Assembly (NCBI RefSeq): GCF_000011645.1
Contig: NC_006270.3
Coordinates: 410,501-474,500 of the forward strand
Length of the DNA stretch: 64,000 nucleotides
Direction: 5' to 3'
Source of the DNA: Bacillus licheniformis DSM 13 = ATCC 14580
Lineage (GTDB): Bacteria; Bacillota; Bacilli; Bacillales; Bacillaceae
The notes below the pieces were generated by a model, which had not been told where the DNA came from, did no database searches, and saw nothing but the letters and a program-made list of their open reading frames with translations. The position numbers and the translations under genes are program-made. This document shows positions 35,372 to 44,608 of this stretch, piece after piece; position 1 is the stretch's first letter, and each line of letters starts with the position of its first letter.

Positions 35372-37444
35372 ATGGTTAAACCGTATCCCCCGATCAGCCG
35401 GAAAGTTCCCCGACTATTGCATGGAGCCGATTACAACCCGGATCAATGGCTTAAATATCCGGACGTATTAAAAGAAGATATCCGCCTGATGAAACTGTCC
35501 CGCTGCAATGTGATGTCTGTCGGCATTTTCTCCTGGGTTTCGCTCGAGCCTGAAGAAGGAAGATTTACATTTGACTGGTTCGATCAGGTTCTTGATACTT
35601 TCAAGGAAAACGGAATTTATGCGTTTTTGGCTACACCGAGCGGTGCCAGACCGGCTTGGATGTCCAAAAAGTATCCAGAGGTGCTGAGAACGGAGCGCAA
35701 CAGGGTCAGAAACCTTCACGGAAAGCGGCACAATCACTGCTATACGTCGCCTGTCTACCGCCGGAAAACGGCGATCATAAACGGAAAGCTCGCGGAGCGC
35801 TATGCGCATCACCCGGCCGTCATCGGCTGGCACATTTCTAATGAATACGGCGGAGAATGCCATTGTGAACTTTGCCAAGACAAGTTCAGAGAGTGGCTGC
35901 TGGCGAAATTCAAAACGCTGGACCGCCTTAATGATGCATGGTGGACATCGTTTTGGAGCCATACCTATACAGATTGGGACGAGATCGAGTCGCCGGCTCC
36001 GCACGGCGAGGATGCCGTTCACGGTCTGAATTTGGACTGGAAGCGTTTTGTCACGGATCAAACGGTTGATTTTTGCCGGCATGAAATCGCCCACGTCCGT
36101 TCGTTTAACCCTGATCTGCCTGTGACGACGAATTTTATGGGAACGTATGCCGGATTGAATTATTGGAAGTTTGCCGATTTGCTTGATGTCATCTCGTGGG
36201 ATTCTTATCCGGCATGGCACAACAGCCGGCAGGAAGACAGCCGGCTTGGAGCCGATATTGCTTTTGTTCATGACATCAATCGCTCTCTTAAAGGCGGCCG
36301 GCCGTTCATGCTGATGGAAAGCACGCCGAGCATGACGAACTGGCAGGATGTCAGCAAGCTGAAGCGCCCCGGTATGCATGAATTGTCGTCATTACAGGCA
36401 GTCGCTCACGGATCGGACACCGTTCAGTATTTTCAATGGCGGAAAAGCCGCGGGTCAAGCGAAAAATTTCACGGAGCAGTCGTTGATCATGAAGGATCAG
36501 AGCATACGCGCGTTTTTCAGGAAGTGAAAAAGCTCGGGGAGAAGCTCGAAAAGCTGGAAGACGTCGCAGGGACGACAGTCGAACCCGAGGCCGCGATTAT
36601 ATTTGACTGGGAGAATCGCTGGGCTTTGGAAGATGCCCAAGGTCCGCGCAATATCGGAAAGCATTATGAACGGACCGCCAAATCGTTTTATGAACCGTTT
36701 TGGCGGGAAGGCGTACCGGTTGATGTGATTCATATGGAGGCCGATTTCTCCCGCTATAAGCTTTTGGTCGCCCCGATGCTCTACATGCTGCGAGAAGGCA
36801 CCGCTGAAAGGATTGAACAGTTTGTTCAAAACGGAGGGACATTTGTCGCCACTTATTGGTCGGGCATTGTTGATGAGAATGAACTTACGTTCCTGGGAGG
36901 GTTTCCTGGAGGCTTAAGAAAAACGCTCGGCATTTGGTCTGAGGAGATCGATGCTCTTCATGACGGACAGAAAAATACCATTGTGATGGATGAAGAAAAC
37001 AGGCTCGGATTAAGCGGAAGCTATGAAGCCAGCGAGCTTTGCGATCTGATTCATTTAGAAGGGGCCGAAGCGCTCGCTGCGTACGAGGATGATTTTTACG
37101 CGGGCCGGCCGGCGCTGACGGTCAATTTGTTCGGAGACGGGAAGGCCTACTATATCGCTTCAAGGAATGAGGCGGCGTTCCAAGAGGCGTTTATATCCAG
37201 GCTCATTGAAGAGTGCGGGATTGCCAAAGTGCTCGATACAGAGCTCCCGAAAGGCGTCACCGCCCAGCTCCGCACAGACGGCCGCCACGATTATATTTTC
37301 GTGATGAATTTTACAGCGGAAAACAGAAGTGTCTCGCTTCCGGAGGAAACAAATACGGACGTTTTAAAGGGAACCCGGAAAAAAGGCGCGCTCAAACTGC
37401 CGCCTTACGGAACGAGCATTTTACGGAGAAGCCATAAGGCATAG
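35372..37444 (+). CDS. GH42 beta-galactosidase (GanA/LacA family)
   Basis: A 690-aa glycoside hydrolase family 42 enzyme. An N-terminal TIM barrel (about 1-400) carries the acid/base E158 in WHISNEYGGECH and the nucleophile E316 in FMLMESTPS. The Cys cluster (CHCELCQ) next to the acid/base Glu is the zinc-binding element seen in this family. Trimerisation and beta domains follow (about 400-690). No signal peptide is visible, so it acts in the cytoplasm on imported galactosides. B. licheniformis has several paralogues; no gan transporter genes adjoin it, so a specific symbol is withheld. The start lacks a well-spaced ribosome-binding site. Confidence 0.92.
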   Translation: MVKPYPPISRKVPRLLHGADYNPDQWLKYPDVLKEDIRLMKLSRCNVMSVGIFSWVSLEPEEGRFTFDWFDQVLDTFKENGIYAFLATPSGARPAWMSKKYPEVLRTERNRVRNLHGKRHNHCYTSPVYRRKTAIINGKLAERYAHHPAVIGWHISNEYGGECHCELCQDKFREWLLAKFKTLDRLNDAWWTSFWSHTYTDWDEIESPAPHGEDAVHGLNLDWKRFVTDQTVDFCRHEIAHVRSFNPDLPVTTNFMGTYAGLNYWKFADLLDVISWDSYPAWHNSRQEDSRLGADIAFVHDINRSLKGGRPFMLMESTPSMTNWQDVSKLKRPGMHELSSLQAVAHGSDTVQYFQWRKSRGSSEKFHGAVVDHEGSEHTRVFQEVKKLGEKLEKLEDVAGTTVEPEAAIIFDWENRWALEDAQGPRNIGKHYERTAKSFYEPFWREGVPVDVIHMEADFSRYKLLVAPMLYMLREGTAERIEQFVQNGGTFVATYWSGIVDENELTFLGGFPGGLRKTLGIWSEEIDALHDGQKNTIVMDEENRLGLSGSYEASELCDLIHLEGAEALAAYEDDFYAGRPALTVNLFGDGKAYYIASRNEAAFQEAFISRLIEECGIAKVLDTELPKGVTAQLRTDGRHDYIFVMNFTAENRSVSLPEETNTDVLKGTRKKGALKLPPYGTSILRRSHKA

Positions 37445-37450
37445 GAAGCC

Positions 37451-37609
37451 TTACTTTTCAGGCCGACGCTTCGTGCAATATGCAGCAGCAAGCAGGAAGA
37501 TGACAGCAGAAGTGTACGCCAATACACCTTGATTAAAAACGCAGAGAAACACCACATTTGATAAAACCGCCAACATGATAAACACTACGGCATAGAGATT
37601 TAAACGCAA
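37451..37609 (-). CDS. 52-aa two-helix membrane peptide
   Basis: A short minus-strand gene between the convergent ends of the beta-galactosidase and phytase genes. The TTG at 37609 is taken as start because GGAGGG lies six bases upstream; an ATG at 37615 directly abuts that site. The product has two hydrophobic helices (about residues 5-24 and 28-45) and a basic tail (CTKRRPEK). Good ribosome-binding site and clean hydrophobic pattern support a real gene. Function unknown. Confidence 0.55.
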   Translation of the reverse strand: MRLNLYAVVFIMLAVLSNVVFLCVFNQGVLAYTSAVIFLLAAAYCTKRRPEK

Positions 37610-37652
37610 TACCATCCCTCCATTAATAGTTATCTTAACATAAAGGAATGTG

Positions 37653-37679
37653 AAAAATCCGCGGGCATTTCCCGCGGAT
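37653..37679 (-). terminator. Terminator after the phytase gene
   Basis: ATCCGCGGG / CCCGCGGAT stem with a 5-base loop, followed on the minus strand by five T. Confidence 0.85.
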
Positions 37680-37685
37680 CCGTCG

Positions 37686-38831
37686 TTATTTGGCTCGTTT
37701 TTTCAGTTTTCGGGGATTGACCTGATCATCGATATCAGGCTTGTCGTCCAGCGCGTCAGCAATTTTTTCCCAGGAGACAATTTTGAAGTTCTGATTGGCT
37801 GGCTGTCCATTTTCCGTATTTTCGCCGTCTTGGGCGACAAAGATGCCGTATGGATATTTTTTGCCGAGGCCGAAGCCGATGACGTCGATTCCATCGGTAT
37901 CGCTTGTCCCGTCGATTTCTTTACCGTCATCAATTGAAAAATCGGCGACATAGTCGTTTTTCCCGCGCCGGTCATAGATGGCATAACGGTTATCGCCCTG
38001 ACTGGACGCGATCAAATATCCTTCGCCGTCTTCTCCGTAGTAAATCGTCAGCCCTTCAATATCAGCGGTTAAATGCGGTCCGCCTGCGCGATCGACAATT
38101 TTTCCTTTATCTCCGCCGTTTGGCTCGGCGCTGAAAGACCAAATCGCAGCGTCTTCTTCAGCGATGTACATTTTGCCGTATTCATCATCTGCTGCAAGCC
38201 CTTCTGTTTGAGAGCTCATTTTGAATGAGCGGACCTTTTTGCCTTCGACTTGTCCTTTTCCGTTGTCAAACAGTTCGTATTGCTCGAATTCTCCGTTCTT
38301 TCCGGTCACCATGGCGTAGAACTTGCCGGTTTTCTGGCTGTGATACAGGCTGAAACCATACACCTCCTCAATATCGGTTTGAATAGGTTTTTGAGGATTG
38401 ACGATGTTTTTCAGCTTGTTTTTTTCGCCGTCAAAGGCGTATATTTCAACCGTGTTTTTGCCGTCTGACCGGTTTGAGGCCCCGGCAATATCAATTTTTT
38501 TGCCATCGAGCGGAAAATTGTAGCGGAGATCGACGTTGTTTAATTTGCCAAACGGATAGGCTGCCAGCTGTTTTCCGTTTAAATCGTAAACGATCAAGCC
38601 AGATTTTTTATTTGTTGTGATCAGCCGGCTTTTTTCAGGCTGCTTCGGATGAACCCAAATCGCCGGGTCATCTGCCGCGTCGTCAGGGGTATCCACCGGC
38701 TCTGTCTCTGCATCGGCAGTCACCGAGAAGTCCTTATAAGCTGAAGCTTCGGCACGGGGGAGAATGCTCCATGAGGGAGACAATAAGGATGCCGCAAGAG
38801 TTGATAAGGCGAGCGTTTTGTAAAAGTTCAT
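37686..38831 (-). CDS. phy: Secreted beta-propeller (alkaline) phytase
   Basis: A 381-aa extracellular enzyme releasing phosphate from phytate, calcium-dependent. A Sec signal peptide (about 29 residues, MNFYKTLALSTLAASLLSPS...RAEA) is followed by a six-bladed propeller. Family stretches include DDAADDPAIWVHPKQPEKSR, NNVDLRYNFPL, SQTEGLAADDEYGKMYIAEE and DIEGLTIYY, whose acidic residues bind calcium. Length matches Bacillus PhyC/PhyL. Expression is expected to depend on phosphate limitation; PhoP-box-like repeats lie upstream. Confidence 0.95.
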   Translation of the reverse strand: MNFYKTLALSTLAASLLSPSWSILPRAEASAYKDFSVTADAETEPVDTPDDAADDPAIWVHPKQPEKSRLITTNKKSGLIVYDLNGKQLAAYPFGKLNNVDLRYNFPLDGKKIDIAGASNRSDGKNTVEIYAFDGEKNKLKNIVNPQKPIQTDIEEVYGFSLYHSQKTGKFYAMVTGKNGEFEQYELFDNGKGQVEGKKVRSFKMSSQTEGLAADDEYGKMYIAEEDAAIWSFSAEPNGGDKGKIVDRAGGPHLTADIEGLTIYYGEDGEGYLIASSQGDNRYAIYDRRGKNDYVADFSIDDGKEIDGTSDTDGIDVIGFGLGKKYPYGIFVAQDGENTENGQPANQNFKIVSWEKIADALDDKPDIDDQVNPRKLKKRAK

Positions 38832-38894
38832 ATATTAACCTCCTTTTGATAACACTTATACTAGCAAATCAATGAAAACTATCATTTGAGGAAA

Positions 38895-38910
38895 TGTAAA
38901 CTTTTGTTAA
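38895..38910 (-). promoter_or_regulatory. PhoP-box-like repeats upstream of the phytase gene
   Basis: On the minus strand TTAACA and TTTACA are spaced 10 bp start to start, like PhoP TT(A/T/C)ACA repeats, about 65-80 bp upstream of the start. A TATAAG element lies between them and the gene. Two repeats only, so tentative. Confidence 0.4.
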
Positions 38911-38961
38911 AAAAGCGGTGGTTTAAAGGGGCTGTGAGATTTAGCATACGAAGCCGCAGAG

Positions 38962-38991
38962 AAAACCCCCGGAATTCTTTCCGGGGGTTTT
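38962..38991. terminator. Strong symmetric terminator hairpin in the phytase-yclF gap
   Basis: AAAACCCCCGG / TCCGGGGGTTTT with a short AATTCTT loop. It lies downstream of yclF on the minus strand, which has no nearer terminator, and would insulate the phytase promoter. No other gene was found in 38832-39081. Confidence 0.8.
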
Positions 38992-39081
38992 GCTTTAACA
39001 GGTATTCCCTATCTCTCATTAAATCGAAATGTATATATCCTGCGAAAAAACAGAAGAAAAGGAGTATCAGCCTATTGCTTT

Positions 39082-40572
39082 TTAATTAACACCCTTCATA
39101 AATTTCTGAATTTTCGGTGACAGCAGCATCAAAATGATCCCGAGCAGGATGGATACACCGCCGATGATGCCGAAGTAGGCGATCTCGGTATCAACGCTGT
39201 AAAATCTGACGATCTGTGCGTTGATGGCCTGTGCAGAAGCGTTTGACAGGAACCATAGACTCATCGTCTGCGCTGAGAAAGCAGCAGGAGCCAGCTTTGA
39301 CGTTGCGGATAACCCGACTGGAGACAAGCACAATTCCCCGAGAACGACGATCAGGAAGCTGAGCACAAGCCACATTGGATTGGCAAGCGATTCAGTGCCG
39401 TTGATGTAAGCAGGGAAAATCATGACGACAAATGACAGTCCGGCTAAAATCAACCCGAGTGAAAACTTCGTCGGCGTTGACGGCTGACGGTTTCCGAGCC
39501 TCATCCAAATCCATGCGAAAACCGGTGCAAGCACAACGATGAACAACGGATTCAGCGACTGGAACCAAGAAGAGTGCAATTGGACACCTAAAAATTCCAA
39601 ATGAGTGCGTTTATCTGCATAGGTGGCTAAAATATTGGCGCCTTGTTCCTGAATCGCCCAAAACATCATCGATGCGACAAACAGCGGAATGTAAGCTGTG
39701 AGACGGGAACGTTCATCACTCGTCGTCTTGGAGCTTTTAAACATGACGATGAAATAAATCAGCGGGATCAAAATGCCGAGACAGCTGACGATCATCGTAA
39801 ACAGCTTGATTGTCATCCAGCCCATAAAGATGGAATAGCCAAAGATGGCAGCGATCACCAAAACACCGATCCCGATCCGTCCGAACACCATTTTCCTTTC
39901 AGCTGGTGTGAGCGGATTCGGTACCGTTCTTCCGGCAGATCCGAGGTTTTTCTTCCGCGTCGCTAAATAGGTCAGCAGTCCGAACAACATGCCGATGGCA
40001 GCAAGGCTGAAGCCGAGATGGTAGTTGTATGTCTGACCGACTGTGCCGACGATAATCGGCGCGAGAAATCCGCCAAGGTTGATTCCCATATAGAAGATGC
40101 TGAAACCAGAATCGCGGCGGGTGTCTTCAGGGCTGTACAAATCGCCGACAACGCTTGATACGTTAGGTTTTAAAAGGCCTGTCCCAATGATGATCAAGAA
40201 CATGCTGATGAAGAAAGCGGGGACGCTTCCCGGGAATGACAAAAGAATGTGTCCGAACATAATGAGCACGCCGCCGTAAAACACGGTGTTTGCAGTTCCG
40301 AGGAGCCTGTCCGCTATCCAGCCCCCGATAATGCCGGACATATAGACGAGGGAACCATATACGGCCATAATCGAGTTCGCTGTCGTTTGATCAAACCCGA
40401 GGCCGCCTTTTGTCACCTCTGTATACAAATAATAGATAAGGATGGCTCTCATGCCGTAGTATGAAAAGCGCTCCCAAAATTCAGTGAAGAATAAGGTGAA
40501 GAGTCCGCGGGGATGTCCAAAAAACCCCTTTTGCGGAATGTTTTGAAAAGTTTCTTTTTGATGGTTTGACAT
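39082..40572 (-). CDS. yclF: Di-/tripeptide POT-family transporter YclF
   Basis: A 496-aa proton-dependent oligopeptide transporter. The start at 40572 (MSNHQKETF) has AAGGAG eight bases upstream; the longer reading lacks one. It has 14 hydrophobic helices, the POT signature FFTEFWERFSYYGMRAIL near the N-terminus (the ExxER motif) and FSIFYMGINLGGFLAPIIVG around residue 140. It matches DtpT of lactic acid bacteria and B. subtilis YclF by sequence and position. It imports small peptides driven by protons. Confidence 0.92.
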   Translation of the reverse strand: MSNHQKETFQNIPQKGFFGHPRGLFTLFFTEFWERFSYYGMRAILIYYLYTEVTKGGLGFDQTTANSIMAVYGSLVYMSGIIGGWIADRLLGTANTVFYGGVLIMFGHILLSFPGSVPAFFISMFLIIIGTGLLKPNVSSVVGDLYSPEDTRRDSGFSIFYMGINLGGFLAPIIVGTVGQTYNYHLGFSLAAIGMLFGLLTYLATRKKNLGSAGRTVPNPLTPAERKMVFGRIGIGVLVIAAIFGYSIFMGWMTIKLFTMIVSCLGILIPLIYFIVMFKSSKTTSDERSRLTAYIPLFVASMMFWAIQEQGANILATYADKRTHLEFLGVQLHSSWFQSLNPLFIVVLAPVFAWIWMRLGNRQPSTPTKFSLGLILAGLSFVVMIFPAYINGTESLANPMWLVLSFLIVVLGELCLSPVGLSATSKLAPAAFSAQTMSLWFLSNASAQAINAQIVRFYSVDTEIAYFGIIGGVSILLGIILMLLSPKIQKFMKGVN

Positions 40573-40682
40573 TCGCAATACTCCTTCTCTTTCTATGTCT
40601 ATTATAAAAATCATATTCTTATATAATGTTCGTGTCAATACACCTTCAATCGATTTGAATTTTTGATCGATGATGCCACAAG

Positions 40683-40700
40683 TTGTGAAGCGCTTTACAA
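40683..40700. promoter_or_regulatory. 18-bp palindrome upstream of yclG
   Basis: TTGTGAAGCGCTTTACAA is a near-perfect dyad (one G/A pair off) in the divergent yclF-yclG region. The AAGCGCTT core resembles cre, but the flanks are shifted by one base relative to the cre consensus. It could be an operator for either gene. The rest of 40573-40840 shows no gene. Confidence 0.55.
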
Positions 40701-40840
40701 GCGGATAGAAAAAAATTTTGGGAGAAAATTTGGATTGAAAGATTTTTTAATAAAATTTTATCTATTTATGTACAAGCGGATTTTACTAGATTGGCATATA
40801 TATAACGCAAACCGTTTTACAAAAGGAGGCTGAAAACAGC

Positions 40841-42598
40841 GTGCAGCAGCAACCTGATGAAATGAGAATGACAGTGGTTGACGCGACAAAGTTCGGCGCT
40901 GTCGGCGACGGCAAAACAGACTCCACAAATGCGATCAACGAATGTTTGGCATGGACAAAGTCGATGGGATACAACACGGTATGGATACCGAACGGCACGT
41001 ACATGATTGACGGGACGAAAAACGGCGACCCGCGGGCTCCGTTTCGCGGCGCCGGCATCAATGTTCCCGGCAATATTGAAATTTTGATGGACGCGGAGGC
41101 TGTCATCAAGGTAAAGCCGAACAGTTCATGGGGATACGCTGCTTTTTATATAGGCGGAACATCCGATATAAAAATATCCGGAGGCAGCATCATTGGTGAA
41201 AGAGATGAACACACATATACACCGGCCCCGAGGCCGACCCATGAATGGGGATTCGGAATTTGCATCGAAGGGGCGTCAAATGTCGTCATTGAACACGTGA
41301 GAATAGCCGATTTTACAGGAGACGGAATCATTATCAGCAACGGAGGAGAAGGGTATAGACCGTCAGAGCGTATTCAGGTAACCAATTGCGATATCAGGCG
41401 CTCCAGAAGAAATAACTTGTCCATCACAGGGTGCGACAATGTTCTTGTAGAAGGATGCGAAATTGCAGATGCGGGAACAGGAAACGGAACCGCTCCTTGC
41501 TTTGGCATTGATATAGAAGGCTATAGTGAAGGAAGCATCGTCTATGAAGAACCCGTCAATGTCATCATCAGAAACAACGTGTTAAAAGGCAATGTCAATC
41601 ATGCCGTTTCCAACTTCAACGGTACTTCTGTCATCATCGAAGGCAATGTTGCAGACGGTACCATTTCATACGGCTATGGAACGGGGACGACGATTGCAAA
41701 CAATATCATCAAGAAAAATCCCGAATTCACCGGGCAGAGCACTGGAATTAACGGCCTCGGTGTAGGGGCTTTGGAAGAAAGAAGCGATGCCGTAATAAAG
41801 GGAAATTTGATTTCCGGTTTTACGACAGGCATAGATATCCGCGGAAAAAGCGTTTTTGCTACGGGGAATAAAATCCGTGATTTTGTAAATGCCGGAATTC
41901 TTGCTTATCAAGCGTCGCAAGTCTTCATTGAAGGAAATTATATTGAAAACGACGTACCTGAACAAAGGTCCGGCACCGCTTTCAGCATCACGCAATCAGA
42001 CAATGTAACATGTTCCGGCAATCATATTGCAAATGTCGTTCTTGCTGTCAGGAGCACAGGGAACGACGTCCAAATCAAGCATAACGTCATTAAGCAATTT
42101 TCCAGAGGCATATGGATATCTCAAGGAAATGCTGTAATAGAAGGAAACTTTATTTCGCCGAACGGCTTTCAAACGGTGCCGGAGTCATATGCTGTATCCG
42201 TCACAAACACAGCTTCGGCAGTTATTCAACAAAACACCATCACACGCTTCAGAAACTTTCCAATATACTGCTCGACAAATCAGCATACAAAAATTATCGG
42301 AAACTATATTGAAGATTCACCGCTGATCGTCACGGTGTTTCTCACCCGCGGAACACACGAGGTTATCGGCAATACGATAACGCTCAGCAGGCCGTCCTTG
42401 CCGGCTGTCCTCATTTATCTTGACCAATCGTCGGACTCGGCGATCCTCAACAACACGCTTCGAAGCAATACGGAAGCAAGAGTAACGGCCATTCAAACCA
42501 ATACGTCAAGGCAAACGCTCATCATCGGCAATACGATTGTCAAAGGAATGATCCATTCCCACCAAACAGATACAGTCAATGGAAATATCGAAGTTTAA
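40841..42598 (+). CDS. yclG: Right-handed beta-helix (pectate lyase superfamily) protein YclG
   Basis: A 585-aa protein. The N-terminus carries the Pectate_lyase_3 start (VVDATKFGAVGDGKTDSTNAIN), followed by many short repeats of the V-I-x-G-N-x-I type that build a parallel beta-helix. No signal peptide is visible, so it is probably cytoplasmic or packaged in the spore. The start is GTG at 40841 with AAAGGAGG about eleven bases upstream. Its position before the gerK operon matches B. subtilis yclG. Substrate, if any, is unknown. Confidence 0.85.
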   Translation: MQQQPDEMRMTVVDATKFGAVGDGKTDSTNAINECLAWTKSMGYNTVWIPNGTYMIDGTKNGDPRAPFRGAGINVPGNIEILMDAEAVIKVKPNSSWGYAAFYIGGTSDIKISGGSIIGERDEHTYTPAPRPTHEWGFGICIEGASNVVIEHVRIADFTGDGIIISNGGEGYRPSERIQVTNCDIRRSRRNNLSITGCDNVLVEGCEIADAGTGNGTAPCFGIDIEGYSEGSIVYEEPVNVIIRNNVLKGNVNHAVSNFNGTSVIIEGNVADGTISYGYGTGTTIANNIIKKNPEFTGQSTGINGLGVGALEERSDAVIKGNLISGFTTGIDIRGKSVFATGNKIRDFVNAGILAYQASQVFIEGNYIENDVPEQRSGTAFSITQSDNVTCSGNHIANVVLAVRSTGNDVQIKHNVIKQFSRGIWISQGNAVIEGNFISPNGFQTVPESYAVSVTNTASAVIQQNTITRFRNFPIYCSTNQHTKIIGNYIEDSPLIVTVFLTRGTHEVIGNTITLSRPSLPAVLIYLDQSSDSAILNNTLRSNTEARVTAIQTNTSRQTLIIGNTIVKGMIHSHQTDTVNGNIEV

Positions 42599-42624
42599 GC
42601 TCCCTTTGGACAGGGAGCCTTTTA
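42599..42624 (+). terminator. Terminator after yclG
   Basis: GCTCCCT pairs with AGGGAGC around a 6-base loop, starting directly after the yclG stop, followed by CTTTTA. Confidence 0.75.
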
Positions 42625-42840
42625 TGTCCTTTTTCTCTTTTTGCGAAAGCTTTCCGAGGCTTCGAGAAAAATGATAAACAAAAATAAAAGGATGATGATC
42701 CACTCGCCCACTTCCAGGATGGCAAACGTCAGGGAGTTTACAATGGCTCTTTGCAAGGTCATGCCTTGAAATACATCCAGCATGACGGCAAAAGCCTCTA
42801 AGGAAGCTAATAATAAAAGCCCGATTCCGATTAATTTCAA
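42622..42840 (-). CDS. 72-aa two-helix membrane protein upstream of gerK
   Basis: A small protein with two hydrophobic helices (about residues 2-22 and 38-60) and a basic C-terminus (SFRKKRKRT). It starts at TTG 42840 with GGAGAGTGG about seven bases upstream. It is divergent from gerKA and convergent with yclG. A role near the germination receptor is suggested by position only; the family was not recognised. Confidence 0.6.
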   Translation of the reverse strand: MKLIGIGLLLLASLEAFAVMLDVFQGMTLQRAIVNSLTFAILEVGEWIIILLFLFIIFLEASESFRKKRKRT

Positions 42841-42879
42841 CTTTGCACCACTCTCCGTTCCCCGTTATTTTTTCTCCTT

Positions 42880-42909
42880 TCATAAAGCACTATTCACCCG
42901 GGAATAGTA
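42880..42909 (+). promoter_or_regulatory. Sigma-G-like promoter of gerKA-KC-KB
   Basis: TCATA (42880-42884), 18 bp, then AATAGTA (42903-42909) resembles the SigG consensus. The region also contains a dyad ACTATTC...GAATAGT (42889-42908). Forespore-specific expression is established for gerK in B. subtilis. Confidence 0.45.
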
Positions 42910-42934
42910 TAAATGTGCTTGCGCAAGGAAAAAT

Positions 42935-44608
42935 ATGAAAAACGAAAAGGGGATTCTGACAGCCATGCCATTCTTTTTTAAAGGTCGTCATCAAAAAGAT
43001 AACAAACAAGAATCTCTAATGAGCGGAGATAAGAACCCGGAAACCGTAAAGTTGTCTGGGTTTGTGCGTCCCTTGCTTGCCGAAAACCTGAGCCTGATTA
43101 AAGAAATGACCGGAAACAGCTCCGATATTGTCATCCGCAAGTTAAAAACGGGCGCTGGCGAAAAAATTGAAATAGCCGTCGTTTATGTCGGCGGCATTAC
43201 AGATGAGAAAGCGATTCACGATTTTTTGCTGGAATCGATCATGAACTCCGAAGAATTGGCGGAAAAGGAGTACGGCAGGGAGGTTCTTGAGACGATTGCA
43301 GGTGATGCCGTTGCACTGGGCGGTGTCGAAAAAGAAAAGCGGTTGGACAAAGTGCTTGAATCTTTGATGGCAGGAAATACGATCATTTTGGCAGAGGAGA
43401 CGGCAGAAGCTGTTATTACGACCACGAAAGGCGGAGAAAAGCGCTCGATCAAGGAGCCTGAAAATCAGCAGGCATTCCGCGGTTCACGTGAAGGATTTAT
43501 CGAAGCGCTCGACACGAATATTTCTTTGGTGCGCAGAATTATTAAAAACCCGAATCTTTGGGTTGAAAAAACGACGATGGGAAGCGTCACAAAAACCGAT
43601 GTGGCGATCATGTATATCAATGGAATATGCGACCCGAAAGCGGTGAAAGAAGTCAAAAAAAGGATGGAAAGCATTGAGATCGACAGCATCCTTGAATCGG
43701 GCTACATTGAACAGTTTATTGAAGACACCGTATTTACGACCTTTCCGACGGTATATCATACTGAAAGGCCGGATATGGTCGCAGGGAATCTGCTTGAAGG
43801 AAGAATCGCCATCTTTGTTGACGGTACACCGTTTGTCCTGCTTGTCCCTGCCGTTTTTATTCAATTTTTTCAATCTGTTGAGGATTACTATTCACGCTTT
43901 GACATTGCGACATTCATCCGCTTTTTGCGCGTATTGATCTTCTTTATTTCGCTGATTGCGCCTGCCGTCTACGTCGGTGCGACGACTTTTCACAAGGAAA
44001 TGATCCCGACGGAGCTTTTGGTCGTAATTGCCGCGCAGCGTGAAATCGTGCCGTTCCCGGCTGTGGTCGAAGCCATGATCATGGAAATTTCGTTTGAAAT
44101 TTTGCGGGAGGCGGGCATCCGGCTTCCGAAAGCGATAGGTTCAGCCGTTTCGATTGTGGGAGCCATTGTCATTGGGCAGGCGGCGGTTCAGGCCGGGATT
44201 GTGTCGCCGGCGATGGTCATCATCGTAGCGATCACAGCGATTTCAAGTTTTGCTACACCTTCTTTCTCCATGGCGATTTCCGCCCGGCTCGTCCGGTTTT
44301 TCTTCATATTAGCCGCGGCGACGACGGGTTTTTACGGCATTATTCTTGGACTGATCATCATGTTTGTCCATTTATGCAGCCTGCGTTCCTTCGGTGTTCC
44401 ATATATGACTCCTTTTGCGCCGTTTATTTTGAAAAACTGGGGCGACGCCATCGTTCGTCTGCCTTGGTGGACACATGAGAAGCGGCCTGAACTGATCGGC
44501 AATGACAATAAGGTGCGCCAAGGAGAATACCAGAAACCCGAGCCCCCGGATTCAGGCGATATGAAGACAAAACAAGAAGATGGTGATCCAAATGAAACGA
44601 ATCGTTAA
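42935..44608 (+). CDS. gerKA: Spore germination receptor subunit A GerKA
   Basis: A GerA-family A subunit of up to 557 aa: a large hydrophilic N-terminal region (about 1-290) and a membrane part with about five helices (FFISLIAPAVYVGATTFHKEM, the proline-containing EIVPFPAVVEAMIMEISFE, and GSAVSIVGAIVIGQAAV). The ATG at 42935 has AAGGAAA upstream; an ATG at 42965 would give 547 aa, closer to the B. subtilis protein. It acts in the spore inner membrane with GerKB and lipoprotein GerKC; in B. subtilis the receptor responds to glucose and other nutrients. It overlaps gerKC by 17 bp. Confidence 0.93.
   Translation: MKNEKGILTAMPFFFKGRHQKDNKQESLMSGDKNPETVKLSGFVRPLLAENLSLIKEMTGNSSDIVIRKLKTGAGEKIEIAVVYVGGITDEKAIHDFLLESIMNSEELAEKEYGREVLETIAGDAVALGGVEKEKRLDKVLESLMAGNTIILAEETAEAVITTTKGGEKRSIKEPENQQAFRGSREGFIEALDTNISLVRRIIKNPNLWVEKTTMGSVTKTDVAIMYINGICDPKAVKEVKKRMESIEIDSILESGYIEQFIEDTVFTTFPTVYHTERPDMVAGNLLEGRIAIFVDGTPFVLLVPAVFIQFFQSVEDYYSRFDIATFIRFLRVLIFFISLIAPAVYVGATTFHKEMIPTELLVVIAAQREIVPFPAVVEAMIMEISFEILREAGIRLPKAIGSAVSIVGAIVIGQAAVQAGIVSPAMVIIVAITAISSFATPSFSMAISARLVRFFFILAAATTGFYGIILGLIIMFVHLCSLRSFGVPYMTPFAPFILKNWGDAIVRLPWWTHEKRPELIGNDNKVRQGEYQKPEPPDSGDMKTKQEDGDPNETNR

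Noticed and set aside
40684..40699. Calling the yclG palindrome a cre site
   Set aside because: The CG core is one base out of register with the flanking TG/CA elements, so the match to the consensus is poor.
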